Below are positions 1 through 10,311 of a DNA stretch of 64,000 bases, one piece after another (the first letter of the stretch is position 1; each line of letters starts with the position of its first letter). The notes under the pieces are model-generated. The model made no database searches, was not told the origin of the DNA, and worked only from the letters and a program-made list of their open reading frames with translations. The position numbers were made by a program, and so were the translations under genes. Origin of the DNA: Pteria penguin (Eukaryota; Mollusca; Bivalvia; Pterioida; Pteriidae). The DNA is taken from NCBI GenBank assembly GCA_035048485.1, contig CM068593.1, positions 795,501 to 859,500 of the forward strand, written 5' to 3'.

Positions 1-1961
1 ATTTGTATGTACTGTTAATTAATTAAGTTTTCCCAATCAACACAAATGTAACACATGACACTTGCAAATACGGATCGTCAGGCCAAACTGCCGACTTGTA
101 TCCAATAAGCCAGTTACGTAATACAGTACAGACAGCATTTTAAGGAACATCCCATTTGACTTTTGCTAGGGGAACCTGGAGATACAGGTGACAAATCGGC
201 TAACACCTGTCACAAAATATGACCAAGTTTGACTAATGTCTGTTAGTACTACAAGCAACAACTCCTGAAAACAGGAGGATACGTCCATATGAATAATTCA
301 ATTTTAACAGATCTATGCTAAACCGTCATTTATTTATAAAAACCCCCACACCTGTAATGATTGATGAGATTCACACATAGTAGCGTTTGTCCACTTATAC
401 CGACATTTTGTTTTGGAAATTGCAAGAAAGGCGCTAGTGGAAGTGGAAAGTGGTCAATTACAGGTTGTTTACTCCAAACAGGACTATTATACTAGTGTCT
501 TTTTTTATCAGCCCGTCATAAAATGGGACGTATTATGTTATGGTGTTGTCCGTCCGTAGAGGTCATGTTTTCGGGACTTTCTTCTGCAGTCTTTCAAAAT
601 ATTGGATTGAAAATTGGCATATTACATCAACGAGGGTCAGTATCTGTTCACATTAGGGTATGATTGCTTTGGTTTTGCCAGAGTTATGGCCCTTGAACTT
701 GAGAAATTTTCAAGGATTTTAGATCCCCGTAACGGGCGTATTATGCCACGCTAGGCGTTGCCTAGAAATTTATACCTTTCCAACAGACCCACACAAGGCA
801 TTGAGGGATCATTCATGTGCCAATCCCACTATGACAAAGGGACCACAGTTTTTAATATCTCTTCTGGAAGAGAGGACACCATTGCAGTGATCCATTTTGC
901 CCTCCATATTGCATATTTAGTGCATTAAATTCATTAAATACCCATTGGTTTCTATCAAGTGCATCCCAAGTACGCATTTGTGATAAAAATAGAAACTGGA
1001 AAAAATCTAGTTTCGAGTTACTAAATTTATTGCATATTTCATGTTTTCAGATCAAATCAAGTCTCTCTTTTTCATCTGTCACGATAATATTTAGAGGGGT
1101 ACCGAACAAGCCACCTAGCAAAAAGCAAACCAAAACTTGGATTGGTTGAAATAAAAGTACCAAACCAATGAAATACGTGTAGTCACTTGTTCTGCAACTC
1201 GCAAAGTAAACATGGTCAGGTGCCACCCAGTAAAGTCATTAAATTTCTTCCAATCAGGGAAATTGAATACCTTTCTGAATATAAATAATGATATCAACGA
1301 TATCAATAATAACAATGAAAAAAAAAATGCTGGTTAAAATTCTCACCCATTAACTTTGAGTTTTGACCCATTGATTCTTCCTAGATGGGTACACTGCCTA
1401 TTCAACAGTTTTCAAAATAAATCGCTGCCAGTATACCCATAGCAAGGGTGGAAACCTCTTGGGTCATAAGCCAGACACCTCATTGAGAGACACTGGTTTG
1501 GATGACGAATAAGAATCAAGATAGGGAGAATATAGATCACGCTATAAGAGTTGTAGGTCGATAAAAGCATAGTTCATAAAATTTCCGATTCCAGTATAAA
1601 TCCTATTAGAAATAATTAGACATACACACACATACCACCCCCCCCCCCCCCAAAAGTAAAAAAAGGTAGTTAAAAAAAAGTTAAAGTCAGTTTCGGTAAA
1701 AATTGTTAAAAATAGGAAAAGTAGAAAAAGAAAAACGGTAAACATCTGAGGCTACCAGAATTACTGCCTTAAAAATATACAATGGGGCAGGTAAAATTCA
1801 TCTTTGGGCTAGTGGTTCATAAAAGGCTTGGATGTTTTTGCCAATTTTGGGACTTCATTTATTACATGCAAACTCTTCCAGGGTTTTTCTCATTTACCTA
1901 TCTATAGATTCCCTTGATATTATTGATATAGCTTCATTATCACATAAAGGTGTGGACCTTC
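1..1961. other. Non-coding flank or first intron of RPS26
   Basis: I see no convincing exon here. The stretch holds a dispersed repeat around 495-770, with 'gtccgtccgtagaggtcatg' and 'gagttatggcccttgaactt' (non-coding repeat phrases), an 'agtggtccaga/gaggctaccag' type repeat around 1750-1830 that recurs near 7840-7960, and a short poly-C run near 1637. The first, ATG-bearing exon of RPS26 should lie upstream of 2356. I could not find a convincing TOP-like start followed by ATG and a strong splice donor, so exon 1 is either cryptic here or outside the window. Confidence 0.5.
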
Positions 1962-2029
1962 CATTCTCGTCTCTTTAGAACCATTTTGCAACATTTTTAT
2001 CATTTCATGTTCTTCATTGTAGACTTAAG
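1962..2029 (+). repeat. Upstream copy of the RPS26 exon-2 splice-acceptor region
   Basis: This segment is a diverged duplicate of 2291-2362. Both run from 'attctc(g/a)tctctttaga' through 'catttttatcatt' to 'ttgtagact(t/c)aa(a)ag'. The copy at 2291-2362 contains the working acceptor of RPS26 exon 2; this one retains the pyrimidine-rich tract and 'ttgtag' but is not followed by ribosomal coding sequence. The two copies flank a full-length SINE. That could be an unusually long target duplication or an older local duplication split by the SINE. Confidence 0.75.
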
Positions 2030-2290
2030 CTGGTGTGGCCTAGTGGATAAGTTGCTCAGCTCATTATCGAGAGGTCCCGAGTTCGACTCCTGCCCTGGGC
2101 ACACCATTGTTCTCTCTTTCAGATGAAACAGTAAAAACCAAGGTCCCGTGCCACGGTAGGCGTGACACGTAAAAGATCCCTCACTCCTTCGGTAGGTGCA
2201 TTGCAAAGTCTAAATTTGCATGCAATGCATCAGGCAGATGCCATCACCATATACGTGAAATAGTCGTGGTAAAACCATAATCAATCAATC
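2030..2290 (+). mobile_element. tRNA-derived SINE, full length
   Basis: The head carries pol III box A ('tggcctagtggataag') and box B ('gagttcgactcc'). A family-specific body follows ('agtaaaaaccaaggtcccg', 'catatacgtgaaatagtcg'), ending in a 'aatcaatcaatcaatt' tail. Related copies lie at 6124-6256, 53203-53490 and 63436-63710, with a decayed one at about 45280-45405. The tRNA head sits in a longer repeated element, so this is not a tRNA gene. It lies in RPS26 intron 1. Confidence 0.88.
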
Positions 2291-2355
2291 AATTCTCATC
2301 TCTTTAGAGACATTTCTTTAGCATTTTTATCATTCCATATTCCTCTTCGTTGTAG

Positions 2356-2533
2356 ACTCAAAAGCGGCGCAACAATGGTCGCAGCAAAAAAGGAAGAGGA
2401 CACGTCAAGTTTGTAAGATGTACAAACTGTGCAAGGTGTGTGCCCAAGGATAAGGCAATCAAGAAGTTTGTCATCAGGAACATCGTGGAGGCTGCGGCAG
2501 TCAGAGACATTTCTGATGCTAGCGTTTATGATG
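2356..2533 (+). CDS. RPS26: RPS26 exon 2
   Basis: The acceptor is 'cgttgtag' before 'actcaaaag', and the donor is 'gatg|gtgaga'. The exon has 59 whole codons (T2 to D60) plus one base of the next codon. Starting at residue 2 implies that exon 1 ends exactly after ATG. Confidence 0.93.
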
Positions 2534-5500
2534 GTGAGATTAATCGGATATTAACTGTAGAGTTTAAATTTAAGATCATGTTTACCAAAATCGGACTGAT
2601 CCAAAAAGTCTACCTGATTCAAGTCTATATTTTACCATATATTTTTATGCCCCATGATAGATAAATTGTGGGCATGTTGTTTTTGATCTGTCTGTCTGTT
2701 TTTCTGTCTCTATCTTGTCAACTTTTAGTTTGCTGAAACTTTTAAACAGTGAGAGATAGAGGCTTCGTATTCAGCATGCATATCCCACTAATAAATACGA
2801 CCCTTTGATATTACAAGGTCATTGACTTTGTGACCTTTACCATTACCTTAGACCTGCAAATATGTACATTTCAAAATTTGCTTTATCTTTTTTTTTTTTT
2901 TTTTTACCATGAAATGAGTTTTTTATATACGTGAACAAAAAAGTGTAACTAATTCCATTTTGATTTTTGACAAAATTTGAAGTATAACACTTAATTTCTG
3001 TGTAAACCTCATAATGGAAGAAGTAGGGGTGGGCCGATTCATCGATGCATCGCGATATTTTAACTCACGATATTAGGATCGATTCACGAGTAGTTGTAAT
3101 GATACAGGCTTCCAACGAAATACGAATTTATTTTTTCTAGCATTTGGTTCGGGTTCGTTATTTGGAGAATTGAAAGTGAAACTGTAAAACATGTGTTAAC
3201 GCTGGGTCAAATTGGTTTCTCCCACAAACGGTAAATCTGCCGTGTTGGAGAACTTCGGGATGTCAATATATGAAGAGAATGGAACGAGACGCCAAGACAA
3301 GGATCATGTTATTTGTAAAATATACAGTACAGTCCAGATGGAACTTAATTTGCCCACTGGTCACGGTGGGCATTTTTAGAGTGGGCATTAAAAATGTCCA
3401 CTGGACACAGTGGACATTCTTGTAAGAGCCAGTTGGAATTAACATACAGGTAAGTGGACAGCTTGATAATTCAGGTAAATGTCCACTCCTTATGCCCACT
3501 GAAATTTCAGGTGGACTACCCACTGTGGACAGTGGGCATTCAAAGTTCCACTTGGACTGTACTGTATGATGCAAAACTGAAATATGCAGGGAACACTACG
3601 AATATGCAGAAGCACATCGATCGTCATCATCATCCGAGTTCCTTTAATGAAAATGTTAACTTTGCTCCATTTTGTCTTTATTTAAAGTATTGTGATACGT
3701 ATCGTATCGCAAGGTTGGTATCGTGATATGTATCGGATCGGTCCATAGTGGTATCAGCCCACCCGTAGGAAGAAGTAGGAACACTTAAAATAATGAGTAG
3801 AAAAGACACTAAAATGTTGTTATGATTTGAAAAAAGAAATTAATCACATAATTACTTCAGAAGGTATTCAGTACCTAGAATAGTAAGATGAAAACGCTGT
3901 ACATAATAAAAACACACAAAAAAATCAGCCGTCAGCAGGCCATTACACGACAGTTCTTGCCAAATTTTAACAGATTTTTCGTAACTTTTAATTAGAATTT
4001 CAATTTAAACACCATACATAAAGTACGAACTACAGTGTAAGCCAGGTGTACTGTAATTTTTCATCCCACCACAGTGGGCCACATCTAGGTGTAAATTCAA
4101 GAATAACATCATACTTATTGTATTTCACAAAGGTGTGAATGAACACAGATAAATGTCCACCTGGATTCCCACTGTAATTTCTGGTGCTCTCTCTCAATTG
4201 TTTTGTGCAATTTTTCCAAAAACCTGCACTTCAAGTACATTGTTGTATTTTTGGTTCAAGCATACCATTGCAGGTTTGTTCCTTCCCAGAACATACTTAC
4301 TTCAGTTTGCAAAATCTTTGGGTTGAAAGTTACAACAAATCCTTCAAAAGTTTGTAAAACCTTTGTAAAACGGTCTGCTGGTCTTTTCCAAATCCTCCTT
4401 TAACAAGAGTCAGGCGAGATGAAATTATGACTAACCTATTGTCTGATATTATGAAATATTACAAAAAAGTTGGAACTATCATACTATAAGTTGCAAGCAT
4501 TCTATAGGTTTCTGCAATCTGAGGAGACCCTTTCACCTAGTCACCTATGAGTGACAAAAACACTTTTAATATTTATAGATTTTTTTTTATTCAAACAAGG
4601 TCTCATTTGTGGAATAAACTGTAGCTTTGAGTTTGAATTTGGCCTAGGGGTCAGTGCTAACAATTGCAAAATAATTACTATGTTAAAAAATAAAACTGCT
4701 ATAGGGATCAACTGTTATAATTGGTGTAGGCACTAATGCTTTAGATTTTGAGTTGGGTATGATTTGAATTTAGGATGTATTTTAAGAAGACGTTATTGTA
4801 TTGTTGTGTTGAAAATATAATTAAAGTGTAAAGTTACAGAGTACTTTAAAAGTCAAACGATACGTAATCTACCAGTGTCTGTTGTAGTCTGGATAAACAT
4901 TCTATATTGAAATTAAATTTAAAAGTTTTGGCTAATAATATTTATTTGAACATACAGTACAGTCCCGGTGGAACTTAATTTGCCCACTGGTCACTGTGGG
5001 CATTTTTAGAGTGGGCATTAAAAATGTCCACTGGACACAGTGGACATTCTTGTAAGAGTCAGTTAGAATTAACATACAGGTAAGTGAACAGCTTGATAGC
5101 TCAGGTAAATGTCCAATCCTAATGCCCACTGAAATTTCAGGTGGACTGCCCACTTTGGACAGTGGGCATTCAAAGTTCCACCCGGACTGTACTGTAACAA
5201 ATTCAGAAATCAAGTACATATTTATATGTTAAAATGTGAAATAGATTAATTTTAAACAAGGAAGGAGGGTGTCAAAGGAGGGATTATTGGGTTATACAAC
5301 ACACAGCTATTTTTATGCCCCTGGATCAATAGATCGGGGCTTATTGTTTTTGTCCTGTCTGTCTGTTTGTTTGTCTGTCTGTCAACTTTAACCTTGGCTA
5401 TAACTTTTGAACCGTTAGGGATAGAAACTTCATATTTGACATGCGTATTCAAATGATGAAGCCCTTTCAAATGACACAAAGGTCGATGAACTTTTGACCT

Positions 5501-8175
5501 TGACAGTGACCACGCTAAAAATAACTTTTTGGACTTTGGTACTGCCAGGGCATTAGTGTTTCACAAACACAAGTTTTTTGGATTTAGGCCTTATGGGTCT
5601 GTTTGTATCTACTGAGAGTAGACAATGCAGATATGATGCCGTGTTTCAATATAGGTGCTCAAAGTGATTTGCTACAAACTTATGTAATTAAATTATGTAA
5701 CTTAAGTATTATGAGGTAATTCATTAAAATTTGCTGGTATGTTGTCCAGGAAATCAGTTCTAATGTTTTACTGGTAACTAGTACCAAGAATGTCTCTGGA
5801 CAGCTAGGTTAATTGTATGGCAAAACTTAAATCAATCGATCAACAACTGGTTTGATTTATGCATTTTGAAAGATTCAAGACTGCAGATGTATTGGTAATT
5901 TTACTGACTTCAGGTCAGCCATGTTCTCAGGGAAGCTTGAAATAATTTTGTATGTTCATTTATTTATTTTAACAAGAATCGGGGTTTGAACCTTGTCTGT
6001 TTCCTGTGTGGAACTGAACAAGAAAATTAGGTCCTGTGTCAAAGTAGACCTTCATAGACAAAGTTACACAGTAATAAAACTGCAATATTCTCTCTGTTTA
6101 TAAGTAAAATTACACAACATTCCAAGCCTGTGTGGCCTAGTGGATAAGGTGATCGGCTCGTGATCGTGAAGTACCGGGTTCGACTCCCGCCCAGGGCACA
6201 CCGGTGTTCTGTCTTTTGCATGAGACAGTATAAACTGAGGTTCCATGTCACGGAAACAGAAGCATGTGTGCTTGTTTATACACTCGACACTTGATGTTAG
6301 AAGAACATAAAAGACAACCACAGAAATATTTGACATGACAGATACGCGATGTATGGGAACTACAGACACACGATATATGGGGACTAATACTGTATAGGCA
6401 AAAGATGAAAGTCTCTCACAAGAATGATCGAATACATATATTTTCTGTTGACATGTTTGTAGTGTATGCCTTGCCCAAGCTGTATGCGAAGTTACTGTAC
6501 TGTGTGTCGTGTGCAATTCACTCGAAGGTCGTCAGGAACAGGTCAAGAGAGGCTAGAAAGGATAGATCTCCTCCAATCAGATTCAGACCCATGCGGGTAA
6601 GTATTAACTATTGATCGTGAAAAATATCTAGGAACATGACAGTCCATTGTTCGCATTAACTCACCTAGATGAGTCCCGCACTCACGAAAATGGGTTTTAG
6701 ACTTGCCAAGATTTGTATTTTAACATTTGTAATGAAGATGTATCCCAAGACTCTAATAAATTCCTGATTTTCATTGTTTAGTGAGAACTCTGATGGCTTT
6801 AGTCTCGGAGACAGATAATGCTGCTTTTTCAGAGGATGGAAATTTGTCTGGCCCTCAGTTTTGTCGAGTAAATTTGAGTCCCGTGGATGAGACTGGGTGG
6901 TCTCTACCGTCAGAAAATGGGGAGATTTTTTTTTTGTTTTTTTTTTTTTTTACTACTCAGATAGGTTGTACAGGCTGGAATCTCCGTCTAATATTGTCCA
7001 GTATCCTGGTTTACTACATATTACAGCCAGCACAGTTGCTTGCTGCAAGTTTGAAGCCTTTCCTGTTTGTGAAATGCGATCGCAATTGTTTGTCATGTCG
7101 AACCCGATATTTTTCTTGAAAGAAAATTTGAGTCGGGGTGAAAACAGGGTCGGTCGGGTTATAGGAAACACAATTAATTTTTTTTTTTAGGCCTAATGTA
7201 AAACAAGAACCTGCATTGCCATTTAGTTAAAGAATTGTGAATTGAAATGTGGTGTTTATGAGGTGGGAAGAGAAAAACAAGAGCATGGTACATCTTTTCT
7301 TTATGGACGATAAAGAATCTGCATTTAAGAGAGAAAACAAAAGGCATTTGACCAGGCTGTATGAGAAAAATCACCAGGGACATGCACATAAAACATGATA
7401 ATAGTAAAATTAACACAGAAAACAACATTACAAAAATATTCTATCGTACTATAGCAGTCTTCCGGAAAAACCAGTGGTCCAAAGACCCAGGCCAGTGAAC
7501 TGTTGGCAGGACCACTGAAAATTTCTAGAATACTAATTACATTATGAAGCAAGGACCCCAAATCTTGCCAAGCAGACCATTGGTCTGAAAAGTTTTTCGG
7601 GGAGACTGTTATAGTGACGATACCGACTTAAGACGTTCATTAAAGTAAAAAAAGTCACTCAGTTGGTGTGTTTAGCTGGCCTAAGAGCACCCACCTTAAG
7701 ACTGCTGATTCACTGTCGCATAGGACAAAATTTCTTTGCTTTGCATCAGACAGTTGCGTTCACCAAGTAAGTGAAATGATCATAGTATGAAGTAAAATAA
7801 AAAAAACCTGCAGTCTTCACGAAAAAAAACCCCTGTCTAACCCGACTACTGAGGCTACCAGATTTATTGCTGAGCTAACAAAAATTCTCCAACAGAGTAT
7901 ACAAGGGGCTAGTAAAATCGATATTATCTGTGGACTAGTGGTCCAGAAAAACTTTATACGAAGACTGAAACATAATACGATTGTTGTGGATGGGTGTTGA
8001 ATTCTTCCATCCACCAAGAATATAAACTTGTATTGAATATGTAGTAACACTAATGAGCATATTGATCTGTTCTTTACAGGATGGCCAGGGACCCCGAACA
8101 GGTGGGCAAGGAGGTGGCGCTGGCGGTGGTCAGAGTGGAGGAGGTGGTCAAGGCGGTCCCCCAGCGGCACGCTAA
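2356..8175 (+). CDS. RPS26: 40S ribosomal protein S26 (eS26), coding exons 2-4
   Basis: Structural protein of the small ribosomal subunit, sitting at the mRNA exit channel near the 3' end of 18S rRNA. Coding exons are 2356-2533, 6463-6596 and 8080-8175, all with GT-AG borders and compatible phases (1, then 0). The product reads [19 protein letters not shown] at the start, then the hallmark [38 protein letters not shown] and [15 protein letters not shown]. If exon 1 supplies only the Met codon, the zinc-site cysteines fall at 23, 26, 74 and 77, as in the human protein. The predicted 136 aa exceed the usual ~115 because the last exon adds a Gly/Gln-rich tail ending GGPPAAR. Exon 1 was not located. 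Introns are long and rich in transposon debris. Residues 61-63 read VYA where the human protein has AYV. Confidence 0.95.
2645..2875. repeat. Dispersed repeat with GTCTGTCTG core (intron 2)
   Basis: The phrases 'tatttttatgcccc', 'ctgtctgtctgttt', 'gagatagaggcttcgtattc' and 'aaggtcattgactttgtgac' recur in the same order at about 5309-5510. This marks a dispersed non-coding repeat family. I see no termini or coding capacity. Confidence 0.6.
3016..3775. mobile_element. hAT-type transposon remnant with BED-finger sequence
   Basis: The element (3024-3767) is flanked by a perfect 8-bp target duplication, GGAAGAAG (3016-3023 and 3768-3775). Its ends are inverted: 'taggggtgggc' on the left and 'gcccacccgta' on the right. 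Eight-base duplications and this TIR style are typical of the hAT superfamily. Inside, plus-strand sequence around 3240-3322 and 3567-3640 resembles a BED zinc finger (DHVICKIY, then [15 protein letters not shown]), as found at the N terminus of hAT transposases and ZBED proteins. A 240-bp MITE interrupts it. The element is far too short for a whole transposase, so it is an internally deleted, nonautonomous copy in RPS26 intron 2. Confidence 0.85.
3325..3564. mobile_element. 240-bp TA-flanked MITE, copy 1
   Basis: The terminal inverted repeats begin 'cagtacagtccagatggaac' and end 'gttccacttggactgtactg', and they continue inwards to 'tgcccactg'/'cagtgggca'. The flanks are TA (3323-3324 and 3565-3566), the duplication made by Tc1/mariner-type transposases. 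A near-identical copy of exactly the same length lies at 4955-5194. Open frames across it are incidental. Confidence 0.88.
3776..4954. other. RPS26 intron 2, no gene
   Basis: Apart from the repeat listed at 4040-4235, I see no coding or structured feature. The sequence is AT-rich with no conserved-looking open frame. Confidence 0.5.
4040..4235. repeat. MITE-like repeat, orientation A
   Basis: It reads 'ccaccacagtgggccacatc', 'gtgtaaattcaaga', 'cacaaaggtgtga', 'tccacctgga' and 'ttttgtgcaattt'. The same phrases occur on the opposite strand at 8303-8490. No target duplication could be fixed, so the class is uncertain. Confidence 0.6.
4955..5194. mobile_element. 240-bp TA-flanked MITE, copy 2
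   Basis: Same family, length and orientation as 3325-3564, flanked by TA at 4953-4954 and 5195-5196. The ends read 'cagtacagtcccggtggaac' and 'gttccacccggactgtactg'. Few differences from copy 1 are visible, suggesting recent activity or recent shared origin. Confidence 0.88.
5300..5515. repeat. Dispersed repeat with GTCTGTCTG core, second copy
   Basis: Related to 2645-2875: 'tttttatgcccctgga', 'cctgtctgtctgtttg', 'gttagggatagaaacttcat' and 'gaccttgacagtgacc'. No coding capacity is seen. It lies in RPS26 intron 2. Confidence 0.6.
5516..6123. other. RPS26 intron 2, no feature seen
   Basis: Ordinary AT-rich intronic sequence. I find no motif, repeat pair or plausible exon. Confidence 0.5.
6124..6256 (+). 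mobile_element. tRNA-derived SINE, 3'-truncated copy
   Basis: Box A 'tggcctagtggataagg' and box B 'gggttcgactcccg' are followed by the family body up to 'gaggttccatgtcacgg'. The matching then stops, so the family tail is missing. It lies about 200 bp upstream of RPS26 exon 3. Confidence 0.85.
6463..6596 (+). CDS. RPS26: RPS26 exon 3
   Basis: The acceptor is 'catgtttgtag' and the donor 'atgcgg|gtaagt', a near-consensus site. The exon completes residue 61 and encodes [16 protein letters not shown] onwards to RFRPMR, including zinc-site cysteines 74 and 77. Confidence 0.93.
6597..8079. other. RPS26 intron 3
   Basis: It contains poly-T tracts near 6927-6951 and a 'gataccgacttaagacg' phrase at 7620 that recurs at 27661, 38427, 50327, 55718 and 56028. 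Two 'agtggtcca' repeat stretches lie at about 7460-7560 and 7840-7960. I looked for an intron-encoded snoRNA (C/D boxes) and could not support one. Confidence 0.5.
8080..8175 (+). CDS. RPS26: RPS26 exon 4, Gly-rich C-terminal tail
   Basis: The acceptor is 'gttctttacag'. The exon encodes 31 residues beginning [13 protein letters not shown] and ending GGPPAAR, then TAA at 8173-8175. The composition (Gly, Gln, Ser, Pro, Arg) differs from the Pro-rich tail of vertebrate RPS26; invertebrate S26 tails are known to vary. Confidence 0.92.
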   Translation, partial: DGQGPRTGGQGGGAGGGQSGGGGQGGPPAAR

Positions 8176-8193
8176 ATTTATGTTCTAGCTGTA

Positions 8194-8199
8194 AATAAA
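8194..8199 (+). promoter_or_regulatory. RPS26 polyadenylation signal
   Basis: A canonical AATAAA lies 18 bases after the RPS26 stop codon, giving a very short 3' UTR as is usual for ribosomal protein genes. Confidence 0.85.
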
Positions 8200-8302
8200 T
8201 CAGTGAAGAAGTAGTAACTGTGTTTTATTTATGCTGGTAAATACGAGTCTGTGCTCAGCTGAGATGGAAGATGTCGTAAGATCAAGTCCAAAAGGTGACT
8301 TT

Positions 8303-8490
8303 ACAGTCCAGTCCAGATGTTTCGGAGAAATTGCACAAAACACAAAGAACCCCAAGTCGCAGTGGAAATCCAGGTGGAAATTTACCTGTGCTCATTTCAC
8401 ACCTTTGTAAAATACAAAGTGTATTGTGCAGTTCTTGAATTTACACTTGGATGTGGCCCACTGTGGCTGGTGGGAAAATTACAGATATAC
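8303..8490. repeat. MITE-like repeat, orientation B
   Basis: The reverse complement of this stretch matches 4040-4235 ('ttttgtgcaatttctcc', 'tttccacctgga', 'cacagtgggccacatcc'). It starts just downstream of the RPS26 polyadenylation signal. Together the two form a long-range inverted pair across the 3' half of the gene. Confidence 0.6.
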
Positions 8491-9290
8491 CAGTACTGTG
8501 GTAATTACCTCGGTTCAAAGGAGACCAGAAGCGGAGACCTTTGGTTATTGTTACCATAGGCATGTAAACCATCCTTCCCTGCATCAGGTGTATTGAATAT
8601 CTAAGCAATACATCTTTTTTGCTGACGGAAGGTAGTGATTGTTTCTTTCCCTTGCAGAATTTTCGGATATTTATGTCACCCATAATATCATTTCATTCGG
8701 TTCAGACAAAGTTGGCTAAAACTAAAAACTAGAGCTGTCCTAACGGGACAAATACACGGTACTGGATGTCCCACTTGTACATTTTGAGAAACTTTGCTTA
8801 TATACCCTCACCCATCCTAATCTTAGTTATAGGGGGGTATGATTAAATGATTTGTGACACATGTACACACGTTATTGCAAGATCTAAATGATGGTGTTGA
8901 CACATAAAACATGTAGAATATACTCCATGTTTTACAAGAACAACAAGGACGAAGTATTATTAAAAAATCATCTTCATATAATTCTTCCTGTAGTTCAATA
9001 GATGCCTTTTTGAGTAGATGTCGAAAGGCACATATATCGGGAACCGTGATTGGCTATGGATTATAATTTAAAGGACCAGCTCTAGATGATTTTAGCTGAC
9101 TCTTCACTCAATAAGGAATTATTGCTGTAATATCACAAAAAAAGTTGTATATTGTCCACAGCTTATGCCATACAGATAATAATGATATGGTGGTGGTACA
9201 AAAATGTGTATCGTTTGCAGTTGCGCACCAGTTTCGAACGAGTCTGGGTCCTCTGGGGAGAATACATTTCGGCAGGGTAAATGTTCCATC
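8491..9290. other. Intergenic, no feature seen
   Basis: AT-rich sequence without a supportable gene, tandem repeat or element boundary. Confidence 0.5.
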
Positions 9291-9750
9291 TACTGTCAGC
9301 GCCACTCACTTTGTAAACGGAAAAATCTGGATTTTCACTTATTAGTCTTTAAAATAGTTTTACAAAATTAATATCAATCGACAGATCTTGTTTAGTCGTA
9401 ACTTTTGGTGTATGTTGTATGTTTCTACGAAGAAGCATTCGTATTTTGTAGGGAAAAAATCATTTGAGATGGGGCATTTTCTATGTTAATTTTGACGTAA
9501 CGTCGCCGATGTTTAACATTGAGTCTATGGGAAACTTGGCAACGTCGCATCAAAATTTAACATGGAAATCGCTTTATCTAAAATTGATTTTTTTTCTATA
9601 AAATATGAACGCTTTTTCATACAAACATACACCAAAAGTTACGACTAAACAAGATCTATCGAATGGTTTTGCCTTTTTGAAATTATTCTGAAGATGGATA
9701 ACTGAAAATCCAGATTTTCCAGTTTCCAGAGTGAGTGGCGCGGACAGTAG
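9291..9750. mobile_element. Foldback (palindromic) element, about 460 bp
   Basis: The two arms are inverted copies: left 'ctactgtcagcgccactcac', right 'gtgagtggcgcggacagtag'. Inner matches are 'gatcttgtttagtcgtaact' against 'agttacgactaaacaagatc' and 'aatctggattttc' against 'gaaaatccagatt'. No open frame of note, so this is a nonautonomous foldback or long-TIR MITE. I could not fix a target duplication. Confidence 0.78.
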
Positions 9751-10075
9751 GTCGTTATAGATACAACATCTCAGATGGTGATCTTTAGGTTAATATCGCT
9801 AAAAGTGTTAACAGTGTGCATTGGTTTCAAGCAAGGATCTGCCTGCTGTAGATCAAATATAGATACAGCTAATCTGGTAATGGTATTTGAAAGGGTTTGC
9901 ATGATGGTTTAATGTGGTTTGGCCCCTGGAGCTGGGCATATAATGCATGCGCTGTGTATGCCGTATTTTCGCTTGTTGGAAAATAAAGGTAACTACTACT
10001 GTGGCTGTGGTGCTGCCAACAGAATTTAATCTTGCTTCACCAAAATATTATTTAGGTTAAAAGGGGGGGGGGGGG

Positions 10076-10265
10076 CCAGGTAGTGCAGTGGGTAGGCCGC
10101 TTGCTTCTCACCAATGTGACCCGGATTCGATTCCAGGTGTGGTACGCGAGATGGTGAGGCTGTCACCAACCTGGCTTCGTGGGTTTTCTCCGGGTACTCT
10201 GGTTTCCTCCCACATAAATGACACCCTTGCACCAAGATCCATGCCAACGAGCAAGATTTATATAA
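10076..10265 (+). mobile_element. V-type SINE
   Basis: A tRNA-like head ('gtagtgcagtgggtagg', box B 'ggattcgattcc') is followed by 'gggttttctccgggtactc' and 'ggtttcctcccaca'. That central domain is the one known from V-SINEs such as zebrafish DANA. A poly-G run precedes it. It is distinct from the other two SINE families here. Confidence 0.75.
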
Positions 10266-10311
10266 GTTAACTTGTTTCTTAATCGCTGTTTAATTTTTAA
10301 AATAAAAAAAG

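Noticed and set aside
2030..2110. A tRNA gene
   Set aside because: Box A and box B are present, but the same head recurs with a long common body and (AATC)n tail elsewhere in the window, so it is a SINE head. The same reasoning applies at 6124, 10076, 14513, 25930, 53203 and 63436.
1..2350. Candidate ATG-only exon 1 of RPS26
   Set aside because: ATG-GT contexts such as near 540 and 1211 have poor donor sequence and no pyrimidine-tract start, so none could be supported.
6597..8079. Intron-encoded snoRNA in RPS26
   Set aside because: Such hosts are common, but I found no convincing paired C and D boxes or H/ACA hairpins by eye.
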